A DNA stretch of 64,000 nt from GCA-2705995 sp048267965 (GTDB lineage: Bacteria; Bacteroidota; Bacteroidia; Flavobacteriales_G; Salibacteraceae): assembly GCA_048267965.1 (NCBI GenBank), contig JBLWWK010000004.1:1-64000 (forward strand), read 5' to 3'. Under the pieces are notes generated by a model. That model was not told the origin of the DNA and did not search any database. It worked only from the letters and a program-made list of their open reading frames with translations. Shown in pieces: positions 52,742 through 61,852 of the stretch (the stretch's first letter is position 1; each line of letters opens with the position of its first letter). Position numbers and translations under genes: made by a program.

Positions 52742-54485
52742 AATCTATAGTTTGAGGTTCTTCATTTCCAAAAATCAATTGGGCCAAAACACCCACCAAT
52801 ACCACCACAGTACAACCAATTACATTGTACCATAAATAACTAATTTCAACGTACTTTAAAACCGTTAAAAGGTGTAAAACCAATACGGTTACTTGCCCTA
52901 CAATACCGGCCACCAAAGCAGCTCGTGATTTTACCGTTTTAAAGAAAAAAGCCAAGACAAAAATGCCCAGAATACTTCCATAAAACAAAGAGCCCAGCAC
53001 ATTTACGAGTTGAATTAGATTTTCAAACAAACTGGCCGAAAGCGCAATAACAATCGCTAAAATTCCCCAGCCTGTAGTGATCAATTTCGAAGTAAGCACT
53101 TCGCGCCTATTTTTTGCCTTGTCAACTTCGGCATCTATTGGCTCAACATGAGAATTGCCAAATTTCAATCTACGGTAAAAATCTACAGTGGTAGTGCTAC
53201 ACAAAGCGTTTAACTCACCAGCTGTGCTCGACATAGCTGCACTGCAAATCACGGCTAACAACAAGCCAATTACGCCTTCTGGCAAATACGTTAAAATAAA
53301 CGTAAGAAACACATAATCAGTATCTTTTGTTTCAATGTCGCTGTCCGTTTTAGCAATGGTAGCTTTTATCGATTCTCTAATTTCTTGCCCTTCTTGGTAA
53401 TGCGTTTTTGCTTGTGAAAGCAACGCTTCTTTTTCTTTTTCGGTAGGAGCCGTTGCATATTCACTCAACACCTCCTTTTTCTTCTGAAAAGCCTCGCTGT
53501 AAGAGGCTTCTAATTGCCTAATTTCTTCAGCATTTTCAGTGGTATAAACTCGCTCAATTCCCGGACGATTAAAAAACGCTGGCGGCTCGTTATATTGATA
53601 AAACACAAAAACCATAACGCCCACAAACAGAATAAAAAACTGCATGGGCACTTTCATTAAGCCGTTAAACATTAACCCCAACCTACTTTCGGTAATGCTT
53701 TTACCTCCTAAATACCGCTGAACTTGACTCTGATCGGTTCCGAAATAAGACATCGCCAAGAAAAATCCGCCTAACAAGCCTGTCCACAGCGTGTAGCGGT
53801 TTTCTAAATCAAACTCTGTATTTATAATTTCCATTTTGCCCATTGCACCGGCAATGTCGATGGCATCTACAAAACTCAACTGCTCTGGCAAGTAACTAAG
53901 GATGAGAAAAAACGCCACAAACATCCCCGCAAAAATCACCGCCATCTGCCACTTTTGTGTGATGCTTACTGCTTTAGTTCCACCAGAAACGGTATAGATA
54001 ATTACCAAAACACCCACGAGCACATTGGTAAGGTTTAGGTTCCAGCCGAGTAAAGTTGACAAAACAATGGCAGGCGCGTAAATAGTAATCCCTGCGGCTA
54101 AACCGCGAGACACCAAAAACAAGAAGGCCGTAAACAAACGCACGGGCATATTAAACCGCTTTTCTAAATATTCGTAGGCCGTAAACACATTCAGTTTGTA
54201 GTAAATCGGAATAAAAACAGCCGAAATCACCACCATAGCAATGGGCAATCCCAAGTAAAACTGAATAAATCCCATTCCGCTTTCATACGCCTGACCAGGC
54301 GTTGAAAGAAAGGTAATGGCAGAGGCTTGCGTAGCCATAATTGACAAACCGATGGTCCACCACTTCATAGAGTTATCCCCTTTTAGGTAACTCTCCATAC
54401 TGTTTTGTTGGCGCGTTTTCCACGTTCCATACGCCACAATGACCATTAAGGTTCCTACTAAAACAATCCAATCTAAAAGAGCCAT
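52725..54485 (-). CDS. Sodium:solute symporter (SSF family)
   Basis: Na+-coupled transporter of 586 residues with about 13-14 membrane helices. Supports: IMATQASAITFLSTPGQAYESG in the first helices (Na+-site region), LVIIYTVSGGTKAVSITQKWQM, and GLLLAVICSAAMSSTAGELNAL. A charged, helical loop of about 75 residues (about 325-400) sits between late helices. Substrate unknown; by operon context with a PIG-L deacetylase it may be a sugar-derived or N-acyl compound, which is inference. It begins 9 bases after a 42-residue membrane peptide gene and overlaps the RidA gene. Confidence 0.88.
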   Translation of the reverse strand: MALLDWIVLVGTLMVIVAYGTWKTRQQNSMESYLKGDNSMKWWTIGLSIMATQASAITFLSTPGQAYESGMGFIQFYLGLPIAMVVISAVFIPIYYKLNVFTAYEYLEKRFNMPVRLFTAFLFLVSRGLAAGITIYAPAIVLSTLLGWNLNLTNVLVGVLVIIYTVSGGTKAVSITQKWQMAVIFAGMFVAFFLILSYLPEQLSFVDAIDIAGAMGKMEIINTEFDLENRYTLWTGLLGGFFLAMSYFGTDQSQVQRYLGGKSITESRLGLMFNGLMKVPMQFFILFVGVMVFVFYQYNEPPAFFNRPGIERVYTTENAEEIRQLEASYSEAFQKKKEVLSEYATAPTEKEKEALLSQAKTHYQEGQEIRESIKATIAKTDSDIETKDTDYVFLTFILTYLPEGVIGLLLAVICSAAMSSTAGELNALCSTTTVDFYRRLKFGNSHVEPIDAEVDKAKNRREVLTSKLITTGWGILAIVIALSASLFENLIQLVNVLGSLFYGSILGIFVLAFFFKTVKSRAALVAGIVGQVTVLVLHLLTVLKYVEISYLWYNVIGCTVVVLVGVLAQLIFGNEEPQTIDYVREN

Positions 54486-54494
54486 ACTACAGGT

Positions 54495-54623
54495 TTACCA
54501 AAGTGACGATAAGTAGAGATAAAACGCAATTTGCACTACTAAAAATAGCAATACGGTTAGGTATAAACTGCGCCAATTGCCCAAAATGGGCGGCTGATTT
54601 TTAAGGTCGTTTTTATTGTCCAT
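54495..54623 (-). CDS. 42-residue single-helix membrane peptide between deacetylase and symporter
   Basis: A short, well-formed gene. The ATG at 54623 opens inside the last codons of the PIG-L gene (11-base overlap), and the TAA at 54495 lies 9 bases before the symporter ATG. The N-terminus is polar (MDNKNDLKNQPPILGNWRSL), followed by one membrane helix (residues about 21-38, YLTVLLFLVVQIAFYLYL) and a short end SSLW. The placement suggests translational coupling and a small accessory subunit of the symporter. Small single-helix proteins are known partners of several Na+ transporters; partnership here is inferred. Confidence 0.75.
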   Translation of the reverse strand: MDNKNDLKNQPPILGNWRSLYLTVLLFLVVQIAFYLYLSSLW

Positions 54624-57072
54624 AGTTCAATAAATTAGCCAACAAACGGTAAGAACCGGGAACACCCGCTGGCAAGTGTCTAAACAAGCTAATTCCTGTA
54701 AAGATGTACGTTCCTTCTCCGTATTCTGCCACTAACAAACCGCCTTTCGAAGGATCCTCTTGTGGGTCTTTCCAGCTAATTAATGGCGTAAAGTTTTCGT
54801 CCCACTCATCGGCAAAGTACAAGCCTCTTTCTTGGTTCCAACCGATAAAATCTTGCTCTGTTAATGCGTTAGGCGTTGTAAATAAAGGATGGTTTTTCTG
54901 CAACCAAATCGCTTCTGCTTCTTCGACCGTAACTCGATCTCTTGATAGATTTAACGCCAACGGAGCAATTTTATCCGTTACCAAACCACGGTTAGTGTTG
55001 TACTGAACAATCATGTGCCCACCCATTTTTACATAATCGAAAAGTGCCGAGTTTAACGTAGCCAACTCTTTTTCTGTATTAAAAGCTCTAATTCCTAAAA
55101 CGACTACATCAAACGCATCAAGCTGATCTCTGGTTAAGCGTTGTAAATCAATAACAGTTACTTTGTTACCTAACTGTTCTATTGCGGTAGGAACCTCATC
55201 TCCCGCTCCCATAATATACCCCACATGCAATGCTTTACTCATTGCCGGAGCATTTACCAACAGGACTTCTGCGTTAGGCATTACCACTTGTGTTTCAATA
55301 TGCGGATAGTTAATTTCTACATAATCTTTCGCGATAGATTCGTTTTCGCCAATTTCTAGTTCGAACTGCAAATGAGCTCGTTGCTGCTTTTTAGGCGGAG
55401 TAATGGTGAAGGTTACAAACCTTAGCTCGTTAGGAGCCATTTCGGTGATTTCCCATTCTTGAGGAGAAATTCTCCACCCTTTGGGCAAAATAGGTTCTAG
55501 CTCTACGTTGCGAACTTTTTTATTGCGGTTTTGAATTTTAACAGTCACCACCTTTTCATCGCCCTGAGTAAAAACCACTGTTTTTTGATCGGGTGTTACA
55601 GAAAGTTCTGGAATAACATTTACGTTTCTATACAGCTCACCATCTGCTCGATCTACCCATTTGTAACGAAGCGGACGTTCGAAAACAAGTTCTCCTAAAT
55701 GGGTCTTGATTACAAATTGTGCCGAGATAAAAGCCGGATTTTCTGGTAAACCCAACCAGTCTTTTTTATCGATTTGGAATAAATCGTTAATCGCTGGTTT
55801 TTCTAACCAATACGGCTGGGTAATTTTTTCAGGAGCTGAAAGGGTAAATTCGGTAGAGACTACTTGATTGGTAAGTGTTTGGTTAATGAGTTGAGAAGCG
55901 GTTCCTACAGAAATCTTTTTAAGCTCAAAAGGGTAATTCGATTGGGCAAGAATTTCGGTATGCGTTGCTAGTTTTTCTCCTTTAACTACGGTAGGGTTTT
56001 CTGCTAACAACTCCATCCATAACCCACCACAAGCTGCTATTAACTCTTTGGTTTTGTTGAGTTGGTAGGCTTTCCACGGAAAATCTTCTAGCTTCTCGAT
56101 GGCAAAGTAAAGCTCGATTAAGCTTTCTATACTTTCGCTGGGCGTAGAAGGATTGTAGGCAGCCAAAATTTTCGAGATTTTTTGATCGATTTCTGCTCCC
56201 CCTTTTACACGATTCCAGGTTAAATCGATGTTTTCGAACATGCTATCTGTTGCCTCTTCGCCTTTTATTAATTCGAGGTATTCCCATTGTTCGCCTTTTG
56301 CCAATGCAGCTCCAAATCCTTGCGAACGATGCTGAGAACGGCTCATACCTGCCAATTCGGTAGAAGAAACACCTAATAATGGCATATAGGCTCCAACATC
56401 TACGGTTACGTATTCGTCTCTTCTCTGGTCAATGTCTTTATCCCACCAAGACGAATTATTGAAAAACATTCTTTTCGGTTGCCAAACACCGTACTTTTTG
56501 GCAGATTCAGGAAATTTTGTTGGGTCGTTAGCTAAATCGAAAGCCTCTTCGGCCAAGATGGCCGAGGCCGTGTGATGGCCGTGGCCTGCGTATTTTGTTG
56601 GTGGGAACCGATTAACAATTACATCGGGCTTAAACTTTCTGATGGTCATTACCACATCTTTCAACACCGTATCTCGATTCCATTTTTCTAACGTTTCTTT
56701 ATCGGTTTTTGAATATCCGAAATCGAGAGCGCGGGTAAAAAATTGCTCCCCGCCATCTAGTTTTCTGGCCTCGCGTAATTCTTGGGTTCTAATGAGCCCC
56801 ATCAATGGCCCTTTTTCGTCTCCAATTAAGTTTTGCCCGCCATCTCCACGCGTTAACGATAAGTAAGCCGTTCTTACTTTTTGTTCGTTAGCCAACCAAG
56901 CAATTAGTCGGGTATTTTCATCGTCTGGATGAGCTGCCAAATACAACACATTGCCCACCACTTGGAGCTTTTCTAACTCTAGCTGAATGCGGGCAGCATC
57001 CCAACGAGTTTGTGACCAAGCGACAAGTATTGAGCAGGAAAATAAAATCGTAGCGAGAAAACGAAATTTCAT
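54613..57072 (-). CDS. Secreted PIG-L family deacetylase, large form
   Basis: Zinc-dependent LmbE/PIG-L N-deacetylase of 819 residues. The signal peptide is residues 1-20. The metal site is AAHPDDENTRL (about 45-55), followed by LSLTRGDGGQNLIGDEKGP and, after about 100 residues, GHGHHTASA with the further ligand. The remaining 500 residues form Ig-like beta domains (NPCBM-like segment near 495-620) and a C-terminal glutamine-amidotransferase-like region (LVNAPAMSKALHVGYIMGAGDE ... GVPGSYRLLANLL). Likely acts on N-acetyl sugars outside the cytoplasm, feeding the downstream symporter. First gene of a four-gene unit. Exact core repeats at 55186 and 55900. Confidence 0.87.
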   Translation of the reverse strand: MKFRFLATILFSCSILVAWSQTRWDAARIQLELEKLQVVGNVLYLAAHPDDENTRLIAWLANEQKVRTAYLSLTRGDGGQNLIGDEKGPLMGLIRTQELREARKLDGGEQFFTRALDFGYSKTDKETLEKWNRDTVLKDVVMTIRKFKPDVIVNRFPPTKYAGHGHHTASAILAEEAFDLANDPTKFPESAKKYGVWQPKRMFFNNSSWWDKDIDQRRDEYVTVDVGAYMPLLGVSSTELAGMSRSQHRSQGFGAALAKGEQWEYLELIKGEEATDSMFENIDLTWNRVKGGAEIDQKISKILAAYNPSTPSESIESLIELYFAIEKLEDFPWKAYQLNKTKELIAACGGLWMELLAENPTVVKGEKLATHTEILAQSNYPFELKKISVGTASQLINQTLTNQVVSTEFTLSAPEKITQPYWLEKPAINDLFQIDKKDWLGLPENPAFISAQFVIKTHLGELVFERPLRYKWVDRADGELYRNVNVIPELSVTPDQKTVVFTQGDEKVVTVKIQNRNKKVRNVELEPILPKGWRISPQEWEITEMAPNELRFVTFTITPPKKQQRAHLQFELEIGENESIAKDYVEINYPHIETQVVMPNAEVLLVNAPAMSKALHVGYIMGAGDEVPTAIEQLGNKVTVIDLQRLTRDQLDAFDVVVLGIRAFNTEKELATLNSALFDYVKMGGHMIVQYNTNRGLVTDKIAPLALNLSRDRVTVEEAEAIWLQKNHPLFTTPNALTEQDFIGWNQERGLYFADEWDENFTPLISWKDPQEDPSKGGLLVAEYGEGTYIFTGISLFRHLPAGVPGSYRLLANLLNYGQ

Positions 57073-57236
57073 GATTTTCTAGATTGATTGTTTGGTTGGG
57101 CTAAATTAAGAAAGTGGCAGCAGCCACAAAGAGAATAGCACCCTTAGCACAGCACAATTAGAAAACTATAAGAATTTTCTTGCGTTTTGTGTTCGAAAAC
57201 GGTTTTGAGATGGTAAAATGAGGATTTGTTGTTTGG

Positions 57237-58016
57237 TTACACTTCTACCGTAAACCCATCTTGATCGTTTAAAAACTGAAATTTCTCACGAACCGCCTTA
57301 AGTTCTTCTGCTTTTAATAGATTGGTTTCTACACGAACTTCGTTCGGTTTTGTAGAACTTATGGCCTCTCCTAACGGATTTAAAACTACCGAGTCACCAG
57401 AGTGTTCTACTTGGTTGCCATCGGATCCTACCCGATTTACACCAATTACAAAACTTTGATTTTCTATTGCTCGAGCAATTAATAATTGTTTCCAAGCAAA
57501 ACTTCTGCGGTGTGGCCAATTGGCAACGTAAATAAGCGCATCGTAAGCGTGGTTATTTCTGCTCCACACCGGAAAACGCAAATCGAAACAAATCAACGGA
57601 CAAATTCGCCAACCTTTTAACGTAACAATTAATCGCTCTTTGCCTTGTGTATAGTGGTCTTGCTCTTTGGCTAGTGAAAAAAGATGCCGCTTGTTATAGG
57701 TGGAATATTCTCCGTTGGGTTGCACCCAAAAAAGACGATTAAAATACTGGCCGTTTTCTTCAATTACCAAACTGCCCGTTATTACGGCTTGGTGTTTTTG
57801 AGCTTCTGCTTGCATCCAACTTACAGCAGACTCAGATTCGGTTTGTGCCCATTTCTCTGGCTGCATGGTGAAACCGGTGCTAAACATTTCGGGTAAAACA
57901 ATTAGATCGGTTGAGGAATCGAGGGTTGATAACAACTCAGAAAATTGCACTAAATTCTTCTCGATATCTTGCCAAAACAAAGAAGTTTGAACCGTAGTTA
58001 CGCGTAAATCTTGCAT
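57237..58016 (-). CDS. Carbon-nitrogen hydrolase, omega-amidase type (YafV/Nit2-like)
   Basis: Nitrilase-superfamily amidase of 259 residues from the ATG at 58016 (start MQDLRVTTVQTS). The catalytic triad is visible: Glu in IVLPEMFSTGF, Lys in YNKRHLF, Cys in PLICFDLRFPVW. The match is to the omega-amidase group that hydrolyses alpha-ketoglutaramate and related amides. A frame reaching to 58100 has 28 extra residues, but the -7 element TACCTTTG lies inside that stretch (58022-58029 on the minus strand), so the shorter form is correct. A GGATCCTACC variant repeat is at 57423. Confidence 0.88.
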   Translation of the reverse strand: MQDLRVTTVQTSLFWQDIEKNLVQFSELLSTLDSSTDLIVLPEMFSTGFTMQPEKWAQTESESAVSWMQAEAQKHQAVITGSLVIEENGQYFNRLFWVQPNGEYSTYNKRHLFSLAKEQDHYTQGKERLIVTLKGWRICPLICFDLRFPVWSRNNHAYDALIYVANWPHRRSFAWKQLLIARAIENQSFVIGVNRVGSDGNQVEHSGDSVVLNPLGEAISSTKPNEVRVETNLLKAEELKAVREKFQFLNDQDGFTVEV

Positions 58017-58021
58017 GCTTT

Positions 58022-58029
58022 CAAAGGTA
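58022..58029 (-). promoter_or_regulatory. -7 element for the omega-amidase gene
   Basis: CAAAGGTA on the plus strand reads TACCTTTG on the minus strand, an exact TAnnTTTG only 6 bases before the ATG at 58016. The transcript would be almost leaderless. It decides the start codon of the gene. Confidence 0.5.
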
Positions 58030-58138
58030 AGAATAGCGAGTTCGTTTTTGAAATGAACAGAAACAGAGAAAAAAATAAATTTAGCTGTAACTTTCAGCAA
58101 GATGAGTTCGTTTCACCCACAATCGACAACTCTCCCGT

Positions 58139-58627
58139 ATGACAGTCGAAGAATACAATAAAAGTGTAGACGAGTACGCAGACCGTTTATTTAGGTTCTT
58201 ACTTAAAAACCTGAACAACGAAGACCTGTCTAACGATTTGGTGCAAGATAGTTTCGAAAAGCTGTGGCACCATCGAGAAGATGTCGAATGGGAAAAATCC
58301 CGATCGTGGCTTTTCACCACCGGTTACCGAATTATGATCGATTACCTGAGAAGAAGCAAAAAACAAGGTGAATTTGACCTTGAAAAAGCGGAAGCAGAAA
58401 ACTTTACCCAACAACAATACACCGGCTTAAACGAAGTGCTTGAAGATGCCTTGGCGCAACTTCCGGCTATTCAAAAACAGGTAATTCTCTTACGAGATTA
58501 CGAAGGCTACGATTACAAAGAAATTGGCGAAATCACCGCGCTTAAAGAATCACAAGTGAAAGTGTACATCTTTCGAGCACGCAAAAAATTAAAAGCCTAC
58601 ATAGGCAGTATAGACGCAGTATTATGA
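58139..58627 (+). CDS. ECF RNA polymerase sigma factor
   Basis: A 162-residue sigma-70 family factor with regions 2 and 4 only. Region 2 includes LFRFLLKNLNNEDLSNDLVQ and SFEKLWHHRE; region 4 includes LPAIQKQVILLRDYEGYDYK and the helix-turn-helix LKESQVKVYIFRARKKLKAY. It will direct RNA polymerase to a private set of promoters. The stop overlaps the ATG of the next gene (ATGATA), so it is coupled to its probable regulator. Confidence 0.93.
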   Translation: MTVEEYNKSVDEYADRLFRFLLKNLNNEDLSNDLVQDSFEKLWHHREDVEWEKSRSWLFTTGYRIMIDYLRRSKKQGEFDLEKAEAENFTQQQYTGLNEVLEDALAQLPAIQKQVILLRDYEGYDYKEIGEITALKESQVKVYIFRARKKLKAYIGSIDAVL

Positions 58628-59694
58628 TAAACCAAAACAACTACGAAATATGGTTGGTAGATTACCTAGATGGCGCACTCAGCGATGCTGAAGCAGCGGC
58701 TGTTGAGGCTTTTTTGGTAAGTCATCCAGAAATTGCTGAAGAACTTGAACAATTAAAAGAAATTTCACTTTCTCCATCTACAGCCACCTTTTCGAAAAAA
58801 AACGAGCTTAAAAAAGAAATTGTTTCGGTAGGAACCATTACCGAAAATAACTTTGAAACCGCTTTTATCGAGAAAATTGAAAACCAACTTTCTGATCAAA
58901 AACAAGCAGAACTTTCTTCTTTTTTAGCCAAAAACCCGCACTTACAAAACGACTTATCTCTTTTTGAAAAAACCATTCTTTCGCCTTCTTCTGCCAGTTT
59001 TTCGAGTAAAAATCAACTGAAGAAAAAAGAGAAAACTCGAATTATTCCGCTTTGGATACATTTAAAAAGCACCCAATGGAGTGCCGCTGCTGCCATTGTA
59101 GTATTGCTTATTGCGGGTTTTTATGCCAGCCACTTCACCGAAAATGGAAACTCATCTGTACCGTTGGCCAACACCGAAAAAATTGGAAAAACGGATCGTA
59201 CCGATACGCAAGCTAAGAGCAACAATACAACGAGTACTTCAGCATCTGCAACGCAAGAAACAGCTAAACCCGCTGAACTTTATGCCCAAGTAACTGCAGA
59301 AAATGCCCCTAAGAATGAAAATCGACCTATTTCGGTTTCAACTACACAGACAGTAAGTGTTTCTGCCTTGCAAATGCCGCAGAAAGAAGCGTATTTATCG
59401 GTTACGAAAACAGCTCATGAACTGGCTAAAATCAATGAAAAGCCTAGAACAAAACAGAAAATCGAGCCGGTTTCTGCAATGCCAAAAACAGAAAAGTACT
59501 TAACCATCAAAGAGTTTTTAGTGGAAAAACTAAAAGAAGAAGTTCCGCTTTTACAAACTGAAGAAGTAAATAGCACCTACGCATCTGCCAAAGGAAAAGA
59601 ACTGTTACAATCTGCCAAATTACCGGTAAACTACGAGCAAAAGAAATCAGGTTGGTTGTTCAGCTTGGCAGGCCTCACCATTTCTCGCAATTAA
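58624..59694 (+). CDS. Anti-sigma-factor-like membrane protein with duplicated N-terminal domain
   Basis: A 356-residue single-pass membrane protein coupled to the ECF sigma gene, so it is the probable anti-sigma factor. The cytoplasmic part holds two copies of one segment: NNYEIWLVDYLDGALSDAEA (residues 4-23) with ATFSKKNELKKE, then NNFETAFIEKIENQLSDQKQ with ASFSSKNQLKKK. One membrane helix follows (about 156-178, SAAAAIVVLLIAGFYASHF), then a Ser/Thr/Lys-rich periplasmic tail. There is no zinc-binding HxxxCxxC motif, so it is not a ZAS-type factor. A GGTAGGAACC repeat (58827-58836) lies between the two copies. Confidence 0.75.
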   Translation: MINQNNYEIWLVDYLDGALSDAEAAAVEAFLVSHPEIAEELEQLKEISLSPSTATFSKKNELKKEIVSVGTITENNFETAFIEKIENQLSDQKQAELSSFLAKNPHLQNDLSLFEKTILSPSSASFSSKNQLKKKEKTRIIPLWIHLKSTQWSAAAAIVVLLIAGFYASHFTENGNSSVPLANTEKIGKTDRTDTQAKSNNTTSTSASATQETAKPAELYAQVTAENAPKNENRPISVSTTQTVSVSALQMPQKEAYLSVTKTAHELAKINEKPRTKQKIEPVSAMPKTEKYLTIKEFLVEKLKEEVPLLQTEEVNSTYASAKGKELLQSAKLPVNYEQKKSGWLFSLAGLTISRN

Positions 59695-60272
59695 ACATAA
59701 ATCAATCCTTCTGCCGCATCGCCAATCGCTTGCGCCTGGTTTTCTTTAATTCTGCGAGCAGCCACCAATGCTAGCACCGCATCTACTTGATGTCCATTCA
59801 TTAATTTAGGCAGGTAGGAACCGTTTAACGCCTTGGTCAACACCTCCCGGATGGCTTCGTAATTTGCCGTTGATTTTTTGTAATCGAAAGAAGATAATTT
59901 CAATCTTTCGGCTTGTTTGGTAGGATAGGCTTCGTAAAAAACTAGATGAACATTCGATAATTTATGCGCCAAACTCATGGCTCTTGCTGTAAGGCCGCCC
60001 AAAAACATAGGGCTCATTGCTTTTAACTCAAAATCGCACTTTCGGTAGTGAAAATTCGAAAACCCTTTTAATTGCCGATAAACCCCTGGCAAAGAAAGTG
60101 GCGCATCGAAAGCCACTATCGTTTCTTGATTGATAGGTGCCAACAGGGCTTCAATCATTTTATCTGCATCTTGCTTTTTTTCGCTTTGGTGCAGTTCAAT
60201 GTTGCCGTTATGCCAAGTAGCCACTACTGTGGTTCCTGCCAATTTAGAGCCGTAATCTATACCTATTAACAT
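59691..60272 (-). CDS. DUF429 family protein (RNase H-fold predicted nuclease)
   Basis: A 193-residue soluble protein of the DUF429 family. It begins MLIGIDYGSKLAGTTVVAT, a first-strand pattern with an acidic residue like that of RNase H folds; VAFDAPLSLPG gives a second acidic residue, and NGHQVDAVLALVAARRI ends with a third (DAxxxA). Predicted nuclease; substrate unknown. It is convergent with the anti-sigma-like gene, and their stop codons overlap (TTAA). A GGTAGGAACC repeat at 59813-59822 is read in the GSY phase. Confidence 0.8.
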   Translation of the reverse strand: MLIGIDYGSKLAGTTVVATWHNGNIELHQSEKKQDADKMIEALLAPINQETIVAFDAPLSLPGVYRQLKGFSNFHYRKCDFELKAMSPMFLGGLTARAMSLAHKLSNVHLVFYEAYPTKQAERLKLSSFDYKKSTANYEAIREVLTKALNGSYLPKLMNGHQVDAVLALVAARRIKENQAQAIGDAAEGLIYV

Positions 60273-60313
60273 GGTGAAACAAACAAACGTAAAATGTGGT
60301 TGTTTTCAACTGT

Positions 60314-61846
60314 ATGGCAAAAATTTTACGACTCGTATTAGGCGATCAGCTCAACCAAAAGCACAGTTGGTTTCAAACAGCCGATCAAAATGTATTGTAT
60401 GTAATGGCCGAAATGCGAGAAGAGGCCACCTATGCTCGTCATCATATTCAAAAGGTCTGCGGTTTCTTTTTAGCAATGCGCGCTTTCAAAAATTGGCTTG
60501 TCCAAAATGGACATCAAGTAGCCTATTATTCTCTCGACAACAACCCTGCTACCTCTTTTAAAGAATTAATACCCGAATTAATCGAAAAACATGATATCAC
60601 CGAATTTCAATACCAATTACCCGATGAATATCGCTTAGATCAACAGCTAAAATCTATCGAAAAATTAATTTCCATTAAATCTAAATCGTTTGATTCTGAA
60701 CACTTTTTAACCGAACGAACCGATTTACACCAATTTTTCAAAGACAAAAAGCAATTCTTGATGGAAACCTTCTATCGAGACATGCGCAAACAGCATAATA
60801 TCTTAATGGATGGTTCACAACCGCTCACCGGAACGTGGAATTATGATAGTGAAAATCGAAAAAAACTACCGAAGAAGATATCGGTTCCTACCGCTTACCT
60901 TTTCGAAAACGATGCAACAGAAATTGTTGAATTAATAGAAAAAGAGCAAATCGACACCTTAGGTTCGGTAAATGCTCAACATTTTTTTTGGCCTGTTAAC
61001 CGAGCACAAAGCGAGCAATTGCTTACCTATTTTGTAGAAAATTGCTTGGCTGATTTTGGTAAATACCAAGATGCTTTAACTCCCGATTATTGGAGTTTAT
61101 TTCACTCCAGACTGAGCTTTTCGCTCAACACCAAAATGCTTTCTCCGCTCGAGGTGGTGAACCGCGCTATAGACGAATGGAAAAAGCGAGAAGAGGAGAT
61201 TTCGATAGCTCAAATCGAAGGCTTTGTACGGCAAATAATCGGATGGCGAGAATTTATGCGAGGTGTTTATTGGGCTAAAATGCCTGAATTTGCCACGCTG
61301 AACTATTTCAATCATCAACAACCGCTGCCCGATTGGTTTTGGACGGGTAACACCCAAATGAAGTGCTTGCAACACAGCATTAAACAATCGTTAGAATATA
61401 GCTATGCGCATCACATTCAGCGGCTAATGGTCACGGGCAATTTCGCTTTGCTGGCGGGCGTAAACCCTAACGAGGTAGACCAATGGTATTTAGGCATTTA
61501 CATTGATGCACTCGATTGGGTAGAAGTTACCAACACACGCGGCATGAGCCAATTTGCAGATGGCGGCATTGTAGGAACCAAACCCTACGTTTCAAGCGCC
61601 AGCTACATCAACAAAATGGGCCATTATTGCTCAAAATGCCCTTACGATTACAAGAAAAAAACGGGCGAAAATGCTTGTCCGTTTAACAGTCTTTATTGGA
61701 ATTTTTATCACCGTCACCAAGAAAAACTACGCGGTAATCCACGAGTGAGCATGATGTATCGAGTTTGGGATAAAATGAGTAAAGAGCACCAAACCAGCTT
61801 GCTCGAACAGGCCGAGCACTACCTCGAAAACATCAATAAATTGTAA
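60314..61846 (+). CDS. Fe-S bacterial (6-4) photolyase/cryptochrome (PhrB/CryB-like)
   Basis: Photolyase-family protein of 510 residues from the ATG at 60314 (MAKILRLVLGDQLNQKHSW); an earlier ATG at 60296 adds six residues. The 4Fe-4S ligands are clear: Cys in MKCLQHS, then CSKC, then GENACPFN. The spacing is 88 residues from the first to second, then CX2C and CX12C, identical to the set recalled for Agrobacterium PhrB (C350/C438/C441/C454). FADGGIVGTKPYVSSASYI marks the FAD/Fe-S domain. It repairs (6-4) photoproducts. Core repeats at 60883 (VPT) and 61571 (VGT). Confidence 0.93.
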   Translation: MAKILRLVLGDQLNQKHSWFQTADQNVLYVMAEMREEATYARHHIQKVCGFFLAMRAFKNWLVQNGHQVAYYSLDNNPATSFKELIPELIEKHDITEFQYQLPDEYRLDQQLKSIEKLISIKSKSFDSEHFLTERTDLHQFFKDKKQFLMETFYRDMRKQHNILMDGSQPLTGTWNYDSENRKKLPKKISVPTAYLFENDATEIVELIEKEQIDTLGSVNAQHFFWPVNRAQSEQLLTYFVENCLADFGKYQDALTPDYWSLFHSRLSFSLNTKMLSPLEVVNRAIDEWKKREEEISIAQIEGFVRQIIGWREFMRGVYWAKMPEFATLNYFNHQQPLPDWFWTGNTQMKCLQHSIKQSLEYSYAHHIQRLMVTGNFALLAGVNPNEVDQWYLGIYIDALDWVEVTNTRGMSQFADGGIVGTKPYVSSASYINKMGHYCSKCPYDYKKKTGENACPFNSLYWNFYHRHQEKLRGNPRVSMMYRVWDKMSKEHQTSLLEQAEHYLENINKL

Positions 61847-61852
61847 AACCAG

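Noticed and set aside
57237..58100. Longer start for the omega-amidase at 58100
   Set aside because: The extra 28 residues are unlike the family and contain the predicted -7 promoter element at 58022-58029.
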